A stretch of DNA of 64,000 bases from Streptomyces sp. NA02950 (GTDB taxonomy: Bacteria > Actinomycetota > Actinomycetes > Streptomycetales > Streptomycetaceae), in NCBI RefSeq assembly GCF_013364155.1, contig NZ_CP054916.1, forward strand, positions 1,921,001 through 1,985,000, given 5' to 3'. A program made the position numbers and the translations under genes. Shown in pieces: positions 51,992 to 61,113 of this stretch (positions are counted from its first letter, which is position 1; every line of letters begins with the position of its first letter). Under the pieces are notes generated by a model. The model made no database searches. It saw only the letters and a list, made by a program, of their open reading frames with translations, and had not been told where the DNA came from.

Positions 51992-52000
51992 GGTAATACC
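51992..52000. promoter_or_regulatory. Candidate operator between glnA4 and its regulator gene
   Basis: GGTAATACC is a near-perfect palindrome in the 87-base divergent region, which is AT-rich compared with its surroundings. Spaced GGT/ACC halves fit FadR-subfamily operators. Extended flanks (AAGGTAATACCACAGACC) hold a further ACC half-site. Confidence 0.4.
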
Positions 52001-52037
52001 ACAGACCATTGATTGGGAAGTAGGTGCGGAAGGTTCG

Positions 52038-52802
52038 ATGAGCGACAGCCAGAGCGGGGGCGTCGAGGTCACGTCGGGCGACCGGATCGGCGACCGGCTG
52101 GCGCCGGTACTGCGGCCGGTACGCGCCGGGAACGGCTTCGAGGAGGCGCTCGAGCAGATACTCCAGGTGGTCCGGCTGGGGCTGGTCCCGGACGGCGGGC
52201 GGCTGCCGGCCGAACGGGAGCTGGCCGACCGGCTGCGGATCAGCCGGGTGACCCTGCGCGAAGTACTCAAGGTGCTCCAGGACCAAGGGCTGGTGGAGAG
52301 CCGCCGCGGCCGGTACGGCGGCACCTTCGTCCGCGCGCGCCCCGAGCCCGCCACGGGCGGCGAGGACGAGCTGCGACGCCGGGTCGAGGCGGTGGACCTG
52401 GAGGACACCCTGCGGTTCCGGGAGGTCCTGGAGGTGGGCGCGGCCGGGCTGTGCGCCGCGCACGGACTCGATGACGCCCAGGTCACGCGGTTGCGGGCGG
52501 CTCTGGACGCCACGCGCGACGCCCCGCTCGCGGACTACCGGCGGCTCGACACGATGCTGCACCTGACCCTCGCGGAGCTGGCGGGCTCCCCGACGCTGGC
52601 CGCCCAGTACGCGGCCGTCCGGGCGTCGGTGAACGATCTGCTGGACTGCATTCCGCTCCTGGTGCGCAATCTGGAACACTCGCAGGCCCAGCACACCTCG
52701 CTGGTCGAGGCGGTGCTCGACGGGGACGCGGAGGGCGCGCGCGAGGTGATGCGCGAGCACTGCGAGGGCACGGCGGCGCTGCTGCGCGGATTTCTTGTGT
52801 AG
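52038..52802 (+). CDS. FadR-subfamily GntR transcriptional regulator
   Basis: This 254-residue protein has a GntR winged helix (LVPDGGRLPAERELADRLRI, then RVTLREVLKVLQDQGLVESR) and a FadR-type helical ligand domain (DTMLHLTLAELAGSPTL, HCEGTAALLRGFLV) with metal-site His residues. Divergent from glnA4 and upstream of the permease and hydrolase genes, it is the probable regulator of both arms. Start ATG 52038 follows GGAAGG. Confidence 0.9.
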   Translation: MSDSQSGGVEVTSGDRIGDRLAPVLRPVRAGNGFEEALEQILQVVRLGLVPDGGRLPAERELADRLRISRVTLREVLKVLQDQGLVESRRGRYGGTFVRARPEPATGGEDELRRRVEAVDLEDTLRFREVLEVGAAGLCAAHGLDDAQVTRLRAALDATRDAPLADYRRLDTMLHLTLAELAGSPTLAAQYAAVRASVNDLLDCIPLLVRNLEHSQAQHTSLVEAVLDGDAEGAREVMREHCEGTAALLRGFLV

Positions 52803-52960
52803 CGGCCAGGGTCCACGGCCCTCCAGGACCCCTTCCCGGGGAGCTTGGCAGGGACCCTCGTAACGATCCTTTTACGCAGAGGGCTTGCGCATCGCCCCAC
52901 GGGAGACAAAGGTATGGCCCCACACCTTTGCCACCCCTTCGTGTGGAGCAGGAGCACCCC

Positions 52961-54436
<1,476 letters not shown>

Positions 54437-54457
54437 GCGGACACGACCGAGCGAAAC

Positions 54458-54485
54458 ACGACGAGAGAAAGACGACGAGAGAAAG
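54458..54485 (+). repeat. 14-base tandem direct repeat before the hydrolase gene
   Basis: ACGACGAGAGAAAG occurs twice head to tail, and its second copy supplies the GAAAGAGG ribosome site for TTG 54498. A change in copy number could alter translation. Confidence 0.6.
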
Positions 54486-54497
54486 AGGTTGTCCCCG

Positions 54498-55187
54498 TTG
54501 TCCAAGCCCCTGATCGGCATCAGCACCTATCTGGAGTCCTCGGCCCGCTGGGGTGTGTGGGACCTCCCGGCCGCGCTGCTGCCCGTCGGCTACCACCGGC
54601 TGGTGCAGCAGGCGGGCGGGCTGGCCGCGATGCTGCCGCCCGACGAGGACCCGGAGGCGGCCGCCCGGGTCGTCTCCCGCCTCGACGGCCTCGTGATCTC
54701 CGGCGGGCCGGATGTGGAGCCCGTCCACTACGGGGCCGAGCCCCATGAGCGCACCGGCCCGCCCTCCCGGGAGCGCGACGCCTGGGAGCTGGCGCTGATC
54801 GAGGCCGCGCTGTCCGGGGACACCCCCCTGCTCGGCATCTGCCGGGGGCACCAGCTGCTGAACGTGGCGCTGGGCGGTACGCTGATCCAGCACCTGGACG
54901 GTCACGCCGGAGCGCCCGGGGTCTTCGAACGCCACCTGGTGCAGCCGGTGCCCGGGACACTGCTCGGCGAGGTGCTGCCGGATCCGCTCTCGGTGCCCAC
55001 CTTCCACCACCAGGCGGTGGACCAGCTGGGCAAGGGGCTGGTGGCCTCGGCGTACGCGGCGGACGACGGGCTGGTCGAAGCCCTCGAACTGCCCGAGGCC
55101 GACCGGTTCGTGCTGGGGGTGCAGTGGCATCCGGAGGCGGGCGACGATCTGCGGGTCATGCAGGCACTGGTGGCGGCGGCCCGCTGA
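54498..55187 (+). CDS. Class I glutamine amidotransferase-type gamma-glutamyl hydrolase (PuuD-like)
   Basis: This 229-residue protein has Cys115 in LLGICRGHQLLN and His211/Glu213 in GVQWHPEA, the triad of the peptidase C26 group. In the glutamylation route such enzymes release glutamate from the oxidised gamma-glutamyl product. TTG 54498 is used: GAGG is nine bases upstream, and no ATG or GTG lies closer in frame; TTG 54489 is an alternative. It follows the permease gene by 61 bases. Confidence 0.85.
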   Translation: MSKPLIGISTYLESSARWGVWDLPAALLPVGYHRLVQQAGGLAAMLPPDEDPEAAARVVSRLDGLVISGGPDVEPVHYGAEPHERTGPPSRERDAWELALIEAALSGDTPLLGICRGHQLLNVALGGTLIQHLDGHAGAPGVFERHLVQPVPGTLLGEVLPDPLSVPTFHHQAVDQLGKGLVASAYAADDGLVEALELPEADRFVLGVQWHPEAGDDLRVMQALVAAAR

Positions 55188-55223
55188 CCCCGGGCGCCGC
55201 CCGGGGAAGGCCCGCATCGCGGT

Positions 55224-55244
55224 GGCCCCCCGTCAAGGGGGGCC
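55224..55244. terminator. Terminator between convergent hydrolase and chitosanase genes
   Basis: GGCCCCCC - GTCAA - GGGGGGCC is a perfect 8-bp stem with a 5-base loop, seven bases before the chitosanase stop. Confidence 0.75.
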
Positions 55245-55250
55245 GTGCGG

Positions 55251-56114
55251 CTAGGAGTTGATCTCGTAGGGGTCGCCGTAGACCTTCCACTTCAGCGGCG
55301 GGCTCAGATCGAAGTTCTTCTCGTTGAGGAACTTCCGCTGCTCGGTGTCGACCCGGCTGGTGTCGCTGTGGGCCTCCTCGGTCTGCATGGCCTTCTTGCG
55401 GGCGTCGAGGAAGGCGTGGAGATAGGTGGCCTCATCACCGCCCTGCGCCGGGGTCTTGGCCTTCCGCATCGCGGTCTTGCGGATGCCGCCGAAGCTGTAG
55501 GTGCCATCGCCGGGGCCGTGCATCACGATCGCGTCGTAGTAGATGAACTGGCCGAGCGCGCCGACGCCGTCGTCCTTGCCCCGCTTGACCGACGGGTTGA
55601 AGTAGACGCGGTCGCGCTCGTGTTCCTGGGCGTCCTGGAACGCCTTGTCCGCGGCGGCCTTCTTCCAGTCCTTGGTGAAGCCGGGGTCGAGGCCGTCGTG
55701 CGAGTCGCTGCCGTTGACCTCGCGCAGCGCGGGGAGGTACTTGGCCAGGACGTTGCCCGGCTTCCGCTGGGTGTAGTACTCGACGAGGTCCAGCATGTCG
55801 CCGGTGCCGGAACAGAAGCCGATGAGCCCGCCCGTGTAGCCGCGGCCGTCGCCGATGTCCTCGATGTACCCGAACTGGGCGCGCCAGTCCAGTGAGGAGT
55901 TCTCGGCGCTGGAGACCAGCTTCATGGCGATCTCCTTCTTGGCCGGATCGTCCAGACCGGCCGCCGCCGTGGTGGCCTTGTGCGCCGCGTGCGGGACGCG
56001 GGCGCCCGGCGGGCCCGACTGGTGCTCGGACGCCTGTCCGACACCGATACCGGTGACGACGAGCGCGGCCGGTACCGCCACGGCTACTGCCGTGAGGGCG
56101 ATCCTCTTGGACAT
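55251..56114 (-). CDS. csn: Secreted chitosanase, glycoside hydrolase family 46
   Basis: This 287-residue protein has a signal peptide (ALTAVAVAVPAALVVTGIG) and the GH46 catalytic pair: Glu71 in SSAENSSLDW and Asp89 in DIGDGRGYTGG, 18 residues apart as in the well-studied Streptomyces enzyme. It hydrolyses chitosan by inversion outside the cell. A palindromic operator lies 82 bases upstream. No transport genes for the products are adjacent. Confidence 0.92.
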   Translation of the reverse strand: MSKRIALTAVAVAVPAALVVTGIGVGQASEHQSGPPGARVPHAAHKATTAAAGLDDPAKKEIAMKLVSSAENSSLDWRAQFGYIEDIGDGRGYTGGLIGFCSGTGDMLDLVEYYTQRKPGNVLAKYLPALREVNGSDSHDGLDPGFTKDWKKAAADKAFQDAQEHERDRVYFNPSVKRGKDDGVGALGQFIYYDAIVMHGPGDGTYSFGGIRKTAMRKAKTPAQGGDEATYLHAFLDARKKAMQTEEAHSDTSRVDTEQRKFLNEKNFDLSPPLKWKVYGDPYEINS

Positions 56115-56195
56115 GGGGACTCCGTTCGTTGCCGACTGTGGGGAAGTGCGCGGGAGCGCATGAGGGCATACAGGTACTCGGCGCCCTCGCGATCC

Positions 56196-56214
56196 GTTAG
56201 GAGCCTTTCCTAAC
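56196..56214. promoter_or_regulatory. Palindromic operator upstream of the chitosanase gene
   Basis: GTTAGGA - GCCTT - TCCTAAC is a perfect 7-bp inverted repeat about 82 bases before the start codon. From memory, actinobacterial chitosanase genes have a palindrome of this kind bound by the ROK-type repressor CsnR. No csnR gene is present here. Confidence 0.6.
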
Positions 56215-56302
56215 TATTCAAGCGAGCGCGCCACGCCCACCACAAGGCTTTGGGCAACTTCACAAGGAAGGTCGCACACTTGGCCGGAAAGGGACGCGGC
56301 CG

Positions 56303-56968
56303 TCAGCGCCGCGGCGTGAGGAAACCGTCGACGACGCGGCGGGCCTTGGACACGGCGTCGGGGTCGCCCAGGCGCAGCGCGGTGTTCACGGCGGTGAGCA
56401 CCGCGTCCACCTGAAAGGCCGTGAGTTCCGGGTCCAGCTCGGCGATCTCCGCGGTGTCGACGGCGTGGCGCAGTTCCCCGGAGAGGAGGGCGAGCCACGT
56501 GCGGCGGTGGAGCAGCAGCACGTCCCGGATCCTCCCGGGGCGGCTGTCGAAGCCGGGGAGGTTGGCCGCCCAGAAGCAGCCGCCGGCGAACAGCGGTGTC
56601 TCGGCGTAGGAGATCCAGCGCTCGGTCAGCGCGCGCAGTCGGGCGGCGCCCGGTGGTGCGACCTGCGCGGGGCGGATGACCGCTTCGACGAACGCCTCGC
56701 GCGCCGACTCGGCGGCAGCGAGTTGCACGTTCTCCTTGGTCTTGAAGAGCGTCTGAATGCCACTCTTGCTCAGCCCCAGGTCAGCGGCCAGGCGGCCGAT
56801 GCTGAGGCCGTCGAGCCCCTCCAGCGAGGCGATGTCGACGGCGTGGCGCGCGATTCTGCGCCGGGCCCTGGCACCGCGGACGAGGCGCTGGTCCGCCATG
56901 GCCTCGTCCGCCGCTTCGGGTGCGGAGACAGCGGCTTCCCGACCCCGACGCGCTGCATGCTCGTTCAT
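56303..56968 (-). CDS. TetR-family transcriptional regulator
   Basis: This 221-residue protein has a TetR helix-turn-helix (RIARHAVDIASLEGLDGLSI, then RLAADLGLSKSGIQTLFKTK) and a C-terminal ligand domain with AETPLFAGGCFWAANLPGFDSRPG, seen in a group of TetR proteins beside small-molecule enzymes. It is divergent from a SnoaL-like gene; a 30-base palindrome lies between. ATG 56968 follows GAGAGGGAACC. Confidence 0.88.
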   Translation of the reverse strand: MNEHAARRGREAAVSAPEAADEAMADQRLVRGARARRRIARHAVDIASLEGLDGLSIGRLAADLGLSKSGIQTLFKTKENVQLAAAESAREAFVEAVIRPAQVAPPGAARLRALTERWISYAETPLFAGGCFWAANLPGFDSRPGRIRDVLLLHRRTWLALLSGELRHAVDTAEIAELDPELTAFQVDAVLTAVNTALRLGDPDAVSKARRVVDGFLTPRR

Positions 56969-56984
56969 CGGTTCCCTCTCTTGC

Positions 56985-57014
56985 ACTAACCGTACGACCG
57001 ACCGTACGTTTAGT
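56985..57014. promoter_or_regulatory. TetR-type operator
   Basis: A 30-base imperfect palindrome (12 of 15 pairs) with two CGTACG cores 12 bases apart fills most of the 67-base divergent spacer. It is the obvious site for autoregulation and control of the SnoaL gene. Confidence 0.6.
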
Positions 57015-57035
57015 TTACTCACGAAGGAGGTCACT

Positions 57036-57500
57036 GTGAACGACCGAGGGATGTTCGAGTTGGCCCACGCTCTGGCCGACGCCAAGAGCCGGGGGGACGT
57101 CCCCGCCGCGCTCCGGCTATTCCACTCCGACATCGTGCTGGAGACGCCCGCGTTCGGTACGACCGCTCGGGGGCTGGCGGAGAACGAGAAGGTGCTGAAG
57201 CGGTTCTTCGCCTCGTTCCCGGACTACGAGGTCGACCTGCGGGGGCATGTCGGCAACGACGACACGCTCGTGTGCTGGGGAACGGCACGGCTGACCATGA
57301 CGGGCGACCGGTTCGGGGTGCTGCCCAACGGCAGACGCGCCGAGATACCCGTGTTCATCCAGTTCGCCTTCAAGGACGGCCTCATCGCAGGCGAACGGTT
57401 CTTCTTCGACCTGGCGACTCTGTGCGACCAGTCAGGCGTCTCGACGGACGCAGTCCGGCGCAGGCTGTTTCCCGCCGTCACGGGAGGCGGTGCGGCATGA
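57036..57500 (+). CDS. SnoaL/ketosteroid-isomerase-like protein
   Basis: This 154-residue protein fits the NTF2-like fold: FELAHALADAKSRGDVPAALRLFHSDIVLETPAF, then FFASFPDYEVDLRGHVGNDD and a final strand set. Such proteins isomerise, cyclise or hydrolyse small ring compounds, or bind a ligand. GTG 57036 follows GAAGGAGG. It overlaps the DUF3237 gene (ATGA) and forms a two-gene operon under the TetR regulator. Confidence 0.8.
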   Translation: MNDRGMFELAHALADAKSRGDVPAALRLFHSDIVLETPAFGTTARGLAENEKVLKRFFASFPDYEVDLRGHVGNDDTLVCWGTARLTMTGDRFGVLPNGRRAEIPVFIQFAFKDGLIAGERFFFDLATLCDQSGVSTDAVRRRLFPAVTGGGAA

Positions 57501-57991
57501 CAGCGGACCCGCGCGTGAAGTCCGTGGGCGACATCCGAACAGCGCACCTCTTCGACATGGTCGTCGACCTGAACCCCCAGCTTCCCATCGGCAGCGGCCC
57601 GTTCGGCCGACGTGTCTTCTTCGGGTCCGCAGGCGGCACGTTCCATGGCCCCAGGCTGCACGGCGACGTTCTGCCCGGAGGCGGGGACTGGGCCCTGTTC
57701 GGTCCCGAGGGGACGATGACCTTGGACGTACGTCTGACACTGCGCACCCACGACGGTGCCCTCCTGCACATGACCTACACCGGCCGCTGGGTCACCCCGC
57801 CCGCGCTGCGCGACGCCATGGCCGACCCCGCCCATCGGTACCGGATCGACCCCGCCCGCTACTACTTCCGGACCAACCCGCTCTTCGAAACCGGGGCCGA
57901 GCCCTATGCATGGCTCAACGACATCGTCTGCGTGGGGTCGGGTTACCTCGTCACAGGCGGCATCGCCTACAAGGTCTCCCAGGTCCTGTGA
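57497..57991 (+). CDS. DUF3237 protein
   Basis: This 164-residue beta-rich protein has GPFGRRVFFGSAGGTFHGPRL, LPGGGDWALF and LRTHDGALLHMTYTGRW with YYFRTNPLFETGAEPYAWLN, the DUF3237 (AtaL-like barrel) pattern. Function is not established. It follows the SnoaL-like gene with a four-base overlap, so both probably act on the same compound. Confidence 0.82.
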   Translation: MTADPRVKSVGDIRTAHLFDMVVDLNPQLPIGSGPFGRRVFFGSAGGTFHGPRLHGDVLPGGGDWALFGPEGTMTLDVRLTLRTHDGALLHMTYTGRWVTPPALRDAMADPAHRYRIDPARYYFRTNPLFETGAEPYAWLNDIVCVGSGYLVTGGIAYKVSQVL

Positions 57992-58045
57992 CGGGGCGCA
58001 ACCGGGATGCACCGGGCACCGGCCCGGCGCCGGCGAAGCCCGGCG

Positions 58046-58207
58046 TCACCGCTCGCCCGCCAGGTCGAGATCACCTCGGGCCGGCGCCACAGCCGTGCGC
58101 ACGGGCCTCGGTGGGTCCCAGGGGTGGGCGGTGGGTGCGGCGGCCGCTCGCCACCAGGGGGCCGCGGGCAGGTGGCCCGCGGGCTCGAACGGCTCCCCCG
58201 GCCGTGG
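58046..58207 (-). pseudogene. Remnant of the 3' end of a metallo-beta-lactamase-fold gene
   Basis: The minus strand reads 53 residues to a TGA: PRPGEPFEPAGHLPAAPWWR, then TAHPW and finally DLDLAGER. The intact gene at 61114-62349 ends PRPGEPFEPAGKLPSGPWWR, AHPW and DLDLAGER. Nothing else of that gene is present here, so this is a diverged leftover of its last 54 codons, about 3 kb from the intact copy and in the same direction. Confidence 0.75.
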
Positions 58208-58396
58208 GCGTCCGCACGTGGCAGCCCGGACAGCCGCGGCTCATCTCAGGGCAGGGGACAGCAGCGTGGCACCCGTCTCCAGAGCGAGCGTGCCGGCTCA
58301 TACGAGCCGATCACCGCTGTCCGTGAAGGACTGCGCGAGCTGCGGCATCACGGAAATCCGCGCTTCTGCGGACGGTTGGTTCATGGTGCCGATGCG
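58208..58396. other. Spacer without recognisable gene
   Basis: Between the remnant and the oxygenase gene I find no supported frame; a short CASCGITEIRA piece on the plus strand is too small to judge. Confidence 0.35.
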
Positions 58397-59866
58397 TCAG
58401 GCGTCGGCGAGGAGGGGATCGTACGGGGTGCCCGCGCGGCGCCCTGACATGAAGGAGAGGAAGTCGCCCACGAAGGCGCTGCGGCCGTAGGTGCCGTCGG
58501 TTGTGGTCAGGTTGCGGTGGAAGGCCGTACGGAAAAGCGTCCGGTACTCGTCCGCGTCGATGGCTCCGTTGCCGTCCTTGTCGGTGGCATCGAAGAGAAC
58601 CTCGGCGACGCGGATGAGCGCAGGGCCGGCGAGGGAGGGGGCGGCAGTGCCGTACTCGTCGGCGCTGACGCGGCCGTCACCGTCCGTGTCGAGGGCGGCC
58701 TGAAGTTCGCGCCACCAGGCGGCGAAGGCGTCGTAGAGCCGAGTCTCCTCGGGCTCGGCCAGATCGAGTCGGGTGGCCAGTTCGCGTGCCATGGCGGCGA
58801 GGTCGGGCCAGTCGAGGTAGCCGTCACCGGTCTGGTCCAACACCTTGCGGAAGAACTCCACAGCCGAGCGCCGGCTGCCTCCCGTGTTCGCCGAAGGTGC
58901 CGAATCCGCGTCGGGGGCAAGGTCGCCGCTCAGCGGTGTGAGGAGACGGAGGAGAGCCGATGCGCGCTTCATACGGGAGCCCAGAGCGGACATCATCCTG
59001 GCGCGGGGGTCGTCGCTGTCGGGTGAGAGGGAGAGGGTTTCGATGAGGCTTTCGGCGTTGATCCAGCCCTGTGGCAGGAAGCGGGCCAGCCCGGCGGTGA
59101 GATAGGCGCCCTGCATGAGGGTCGAGGCGCCGGGCATCTCCGGCAGCCCGGCTCGGCGCCGGTACGGCTCGGGAAGCGAGGCGACGGTGATCGCGCCGAG
59201 GAGCGGACCGGCGACTGCCCGGCCGGCCGCCCACAGTGTCGGTACGCCGTCGAGCAGCGCCGGGGCGGGCAGATGATCGAAGAGCCGGTAGAGAATGACG
59301 CGTGCCGCCTCGGTGTTCTCCAACTCGTTCTCGACGACGCCGTCGAAGTACCGCCAGAAGTCGTTCAGATCCTGGGGAAGCTCGGCGGCGTCGCCGTCGA
59401 GCGCGGCGAGGAACGTGCGGTACTCGGCGTACATCCGCTCCATCGTGTCCTGGTCGAGCGGCTGGCCGCTCAGTCGGCACATCGTGACCGCGCTCTCGAA
59501 GAGAGTGGCGACCACCCAGGCGCGGGTCGCGCGGTCCATCGCGTCGTAGGCGCGGCCGCGGGAGTCGGAACCGCTCATCCGGGCGTGCAGTCGGTTGAGC
59601 CGCGCCGCTTCACGTTCACGTACCACCGGGTCGGTGCCGAACATGCGACGCATACTGAAGAACGTGTTCCGCAGCCGGCGCCAGGGATGGGCAACGAAGG
59701 TGGAGTTGTCGACGAGGGCGGCGCCGATCTGCGGGTGAGCGGCTTCCAGCACCGTGGCGCGGATCATGGCCAGCGCCCAGCGCGGGTCGTCGAAGAAGGC
59801 GCCGAACTGCGAATCCGGGCCGAACAGGGGAGCCTGGTCGGCCGCATCCGTGGTGACGGTCGTCAT
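58397..59866 (-). CDS. MpaB/Lcp-type oxygenase domain (DUF2236) fused to EF-hands
   Basis: This 489-residue protein has an N-terminal helical DUF2236 domain (GPDSQFGAFFDDPRWALAMI, EAAHPQIGAALVDNSTFV, HPWRRLRNTFFSMRRMFGTD, RAWVVATLFESAVTMCRLSG), the fold shared by MpaB-type and latex-clearing oxygenases. About residues 336-489 form a calcium-binding tail with three canonical EF-hand loops: 344-355 (DQTGDGYLDWPD), 393-404 (DTDGDGRVSADE) and 429-440 (DKDGNGAIDADE). No signal or membrane helix is seen. Its start overlaps the stop of a cis-prenyltransferase gene (ATGA), so the substrate is probably prenyl-derived. The real reaction is unknown. Confidence 0.75.
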   Translation of the reverse strand: MTTVTTDAADQAPLFGPDSQFGAFFDDPRWALAMIRATVLEAAHPQIGAALVDNSTFVAHPWRRLRNTFFSMRRMFGTDPVVREREAARLNRLHARMSGSDSRGRAYDAMDRATRAWVVATLFESAVTMCRLSGQPLDQDTMERMYAEYRTFLAALDGDAAELPQDLNDFWRYFDGVVENELENTEAARVILYRLFDHLPAPALLDGVPTLWAAGRAVAGPLLGAITVASLPEPYRRRAGLPEMPGASTLMQGAYLTAGLARFLPQGWINAESLIETLSLSPDSDDPRARMMSALGSRMKRASALLRLLTPLSGDLAPDADSAPSANTGGSRRSAVEFFRKVLDQTGDGYLDWPDLAAMARELATRLDLAEPEETRLYDAFAAWWRELQAALDTDGDGRVSADEYGTAAPSLAGPALIRVAEVLFDATDKDGNGAIDADEYRTLFRTAFHRNLTTTDGTYGRSAFVGDFLSFMSGRRAGTPYDPLLADA

Positions 59867-60747
59867 GATGGGTCTCCGTTGGTCCAGGGCGGCACGCCGC
59901 CGAAGCGGCGGTCGCGGCGCCGGTAGGTCTGCAGGCAGGCGAGGAAGTCGGGGGCGCGGAAGTCCGGCCAGAACACCTCGGGGAAGACCCACTCGGCGTA
60001 GGCGACATGCCAGAGCATGAAATTGGAGATGCGCTGCTCGCCGGAGGTGCGGATGACCAGATCCACATCGGGGGTGTCGGGGAACGGCAGGTGCTCCGCG
60101 AAGAGCCGCTCGGACACCTCGTCGGCGGGCGTCCCGGCGCGGATCAGCGACTTCGCGGCCTCGACGATGTCCCGGCGCCCTCCATGGTCGAAGGCGACAG
60201 TCAGCGTCATCCCCCGGTTCTCGGCGGTCAACGTCGTCAGATCCTCGAAGTCCCGGGTCAGTACGCGGGGGATACGCGGATCGGCGACCCCCAGGAAGCG
60301 ACAGCGGATGCCACGGGCCAGCAGCAACGGCGCGTGCTTGCGCACGACCCGGCGCACCAGACGCATCAGGAATTCGACCTCGGGCCCAGGGCGGTTCCAG
60401 TTCTCGGTGGAGAAGGCATACAGGCTGAGCCACTGGACACCGGCAGCGCGGGCTGCCTCGATGACGTCGATGACGGTCGTCTCAGCAGCCCGGTGCCCAG
60501 CCGTGCGAGGAAGCGAACGTCGCTGCGCCCAGCGGCCGTTGCCGTCCATCACGCAGGCCACATGCCGCGGCGCCGCACGCACCGGCCGACTGTCCTTCCG
60601 CTCCCCCTCGAGCCCGCCCCCGTGCTTCCGTCCGTCCTTCCGCTCCTCCTCCGCCACGCGTACGCGCGGGACGACGTGGTCCCTCAGACCCGGCCCCGTC
60701 TCACCCGAAGCGGCGGAATCGGCCGCACAGTACTCGGTCACGCCCAC
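59863..60747 (-). CDS. Cis-isoprenyl diphosphate synthase (UppS family) with N-terminal extension
   Basis: This 294-residue protein has the UppS motifs: Asp68 in VACVMDGNGRWA, GHRAAETTV, LSLYAFSTENWNRP and DLVIRTSGEQRISNFMLWHVAYAEW with FPEVFWPDF. The first 58 residues are an extra charged, basic and low-complexity head absent from housekeeping UppS. It builds a Z-prenyl diphosphate. Coupled to an oxygenase gene and separate from cell-wall genes, it is likely a pathway-specific copy. A start further in cannot be excluded; the given start lies in a GC-rich context with no strong ribosome site. Confidence 0.88.
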   Translation of the reverse strand: MGVTEYCAADSAASGETGPGLRDHVVPRVRVAEEERKDGRKHGGGLEGERKDSRPVRAAPRHVACVMDGNGRWAQRRSLPRTAGHRAAETTVIDVIEAARAAGVQWLSLYAFSTENWNRPGPEVEFLMRLVRRVVRKHAPLLLARGIRCRFLGVADPRIPRVLTRDFEDLTTLTAENRGMTLTVAFDHGGRRDIVEAAKSLIRAGTPADEVSERLFAEHLPFPDTPDVDLVIRTSGEQRISNFMLWHVAYAEWVFPEVFWPDFRAPDFLACLQTYRRRDRRFGGVPPWTNGDPS

Positions 60748-61113
60748 CCCCTCACCGCCCCGCCACGCTCACACGCATGCGCGACCGGGGCCATCTCTGC
60801 CACAGTCTGGCAGCGTGCAAGGGACCGGTTTGGCCGCATGACCGGCTGTCACCCTTGACTCGTGCGTTCGGATCCACCCGAGGGCTCAAGGGCGGGGGAC
60901 TCATGCGAACGTCCGAGCGGTCGGGTCGTCGCGCGTCACCGGGCGGGAAGGTCTCGGGAACCAGCGAGGACAACCACCTGAGAGCCCATGCCCGGCGTCT
61001 CTGGGTTGCGGGACCTTACGACTGGCCCATCCCACCCGGCGAAGGAACCAGTTCACCAGCCGGACGACGCTCCAGCCTCCGCACCGTCTCGCCGTGCCCG
61101 TCCCTGGCCGACG
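60748..61113. other. Spacer upstream of the prenyltransferase operon
   Basis: No gene is supported in these 366 bases. CTGCCA-CAGTC-TGGCAG at 60797-60813 is a perfect 6-bp inverted repeat about 50 bases before the operon, next to a minus-strand TTGCAC (60820-60815); together they may be an operator and a -35 box. Confidence 0.35.
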
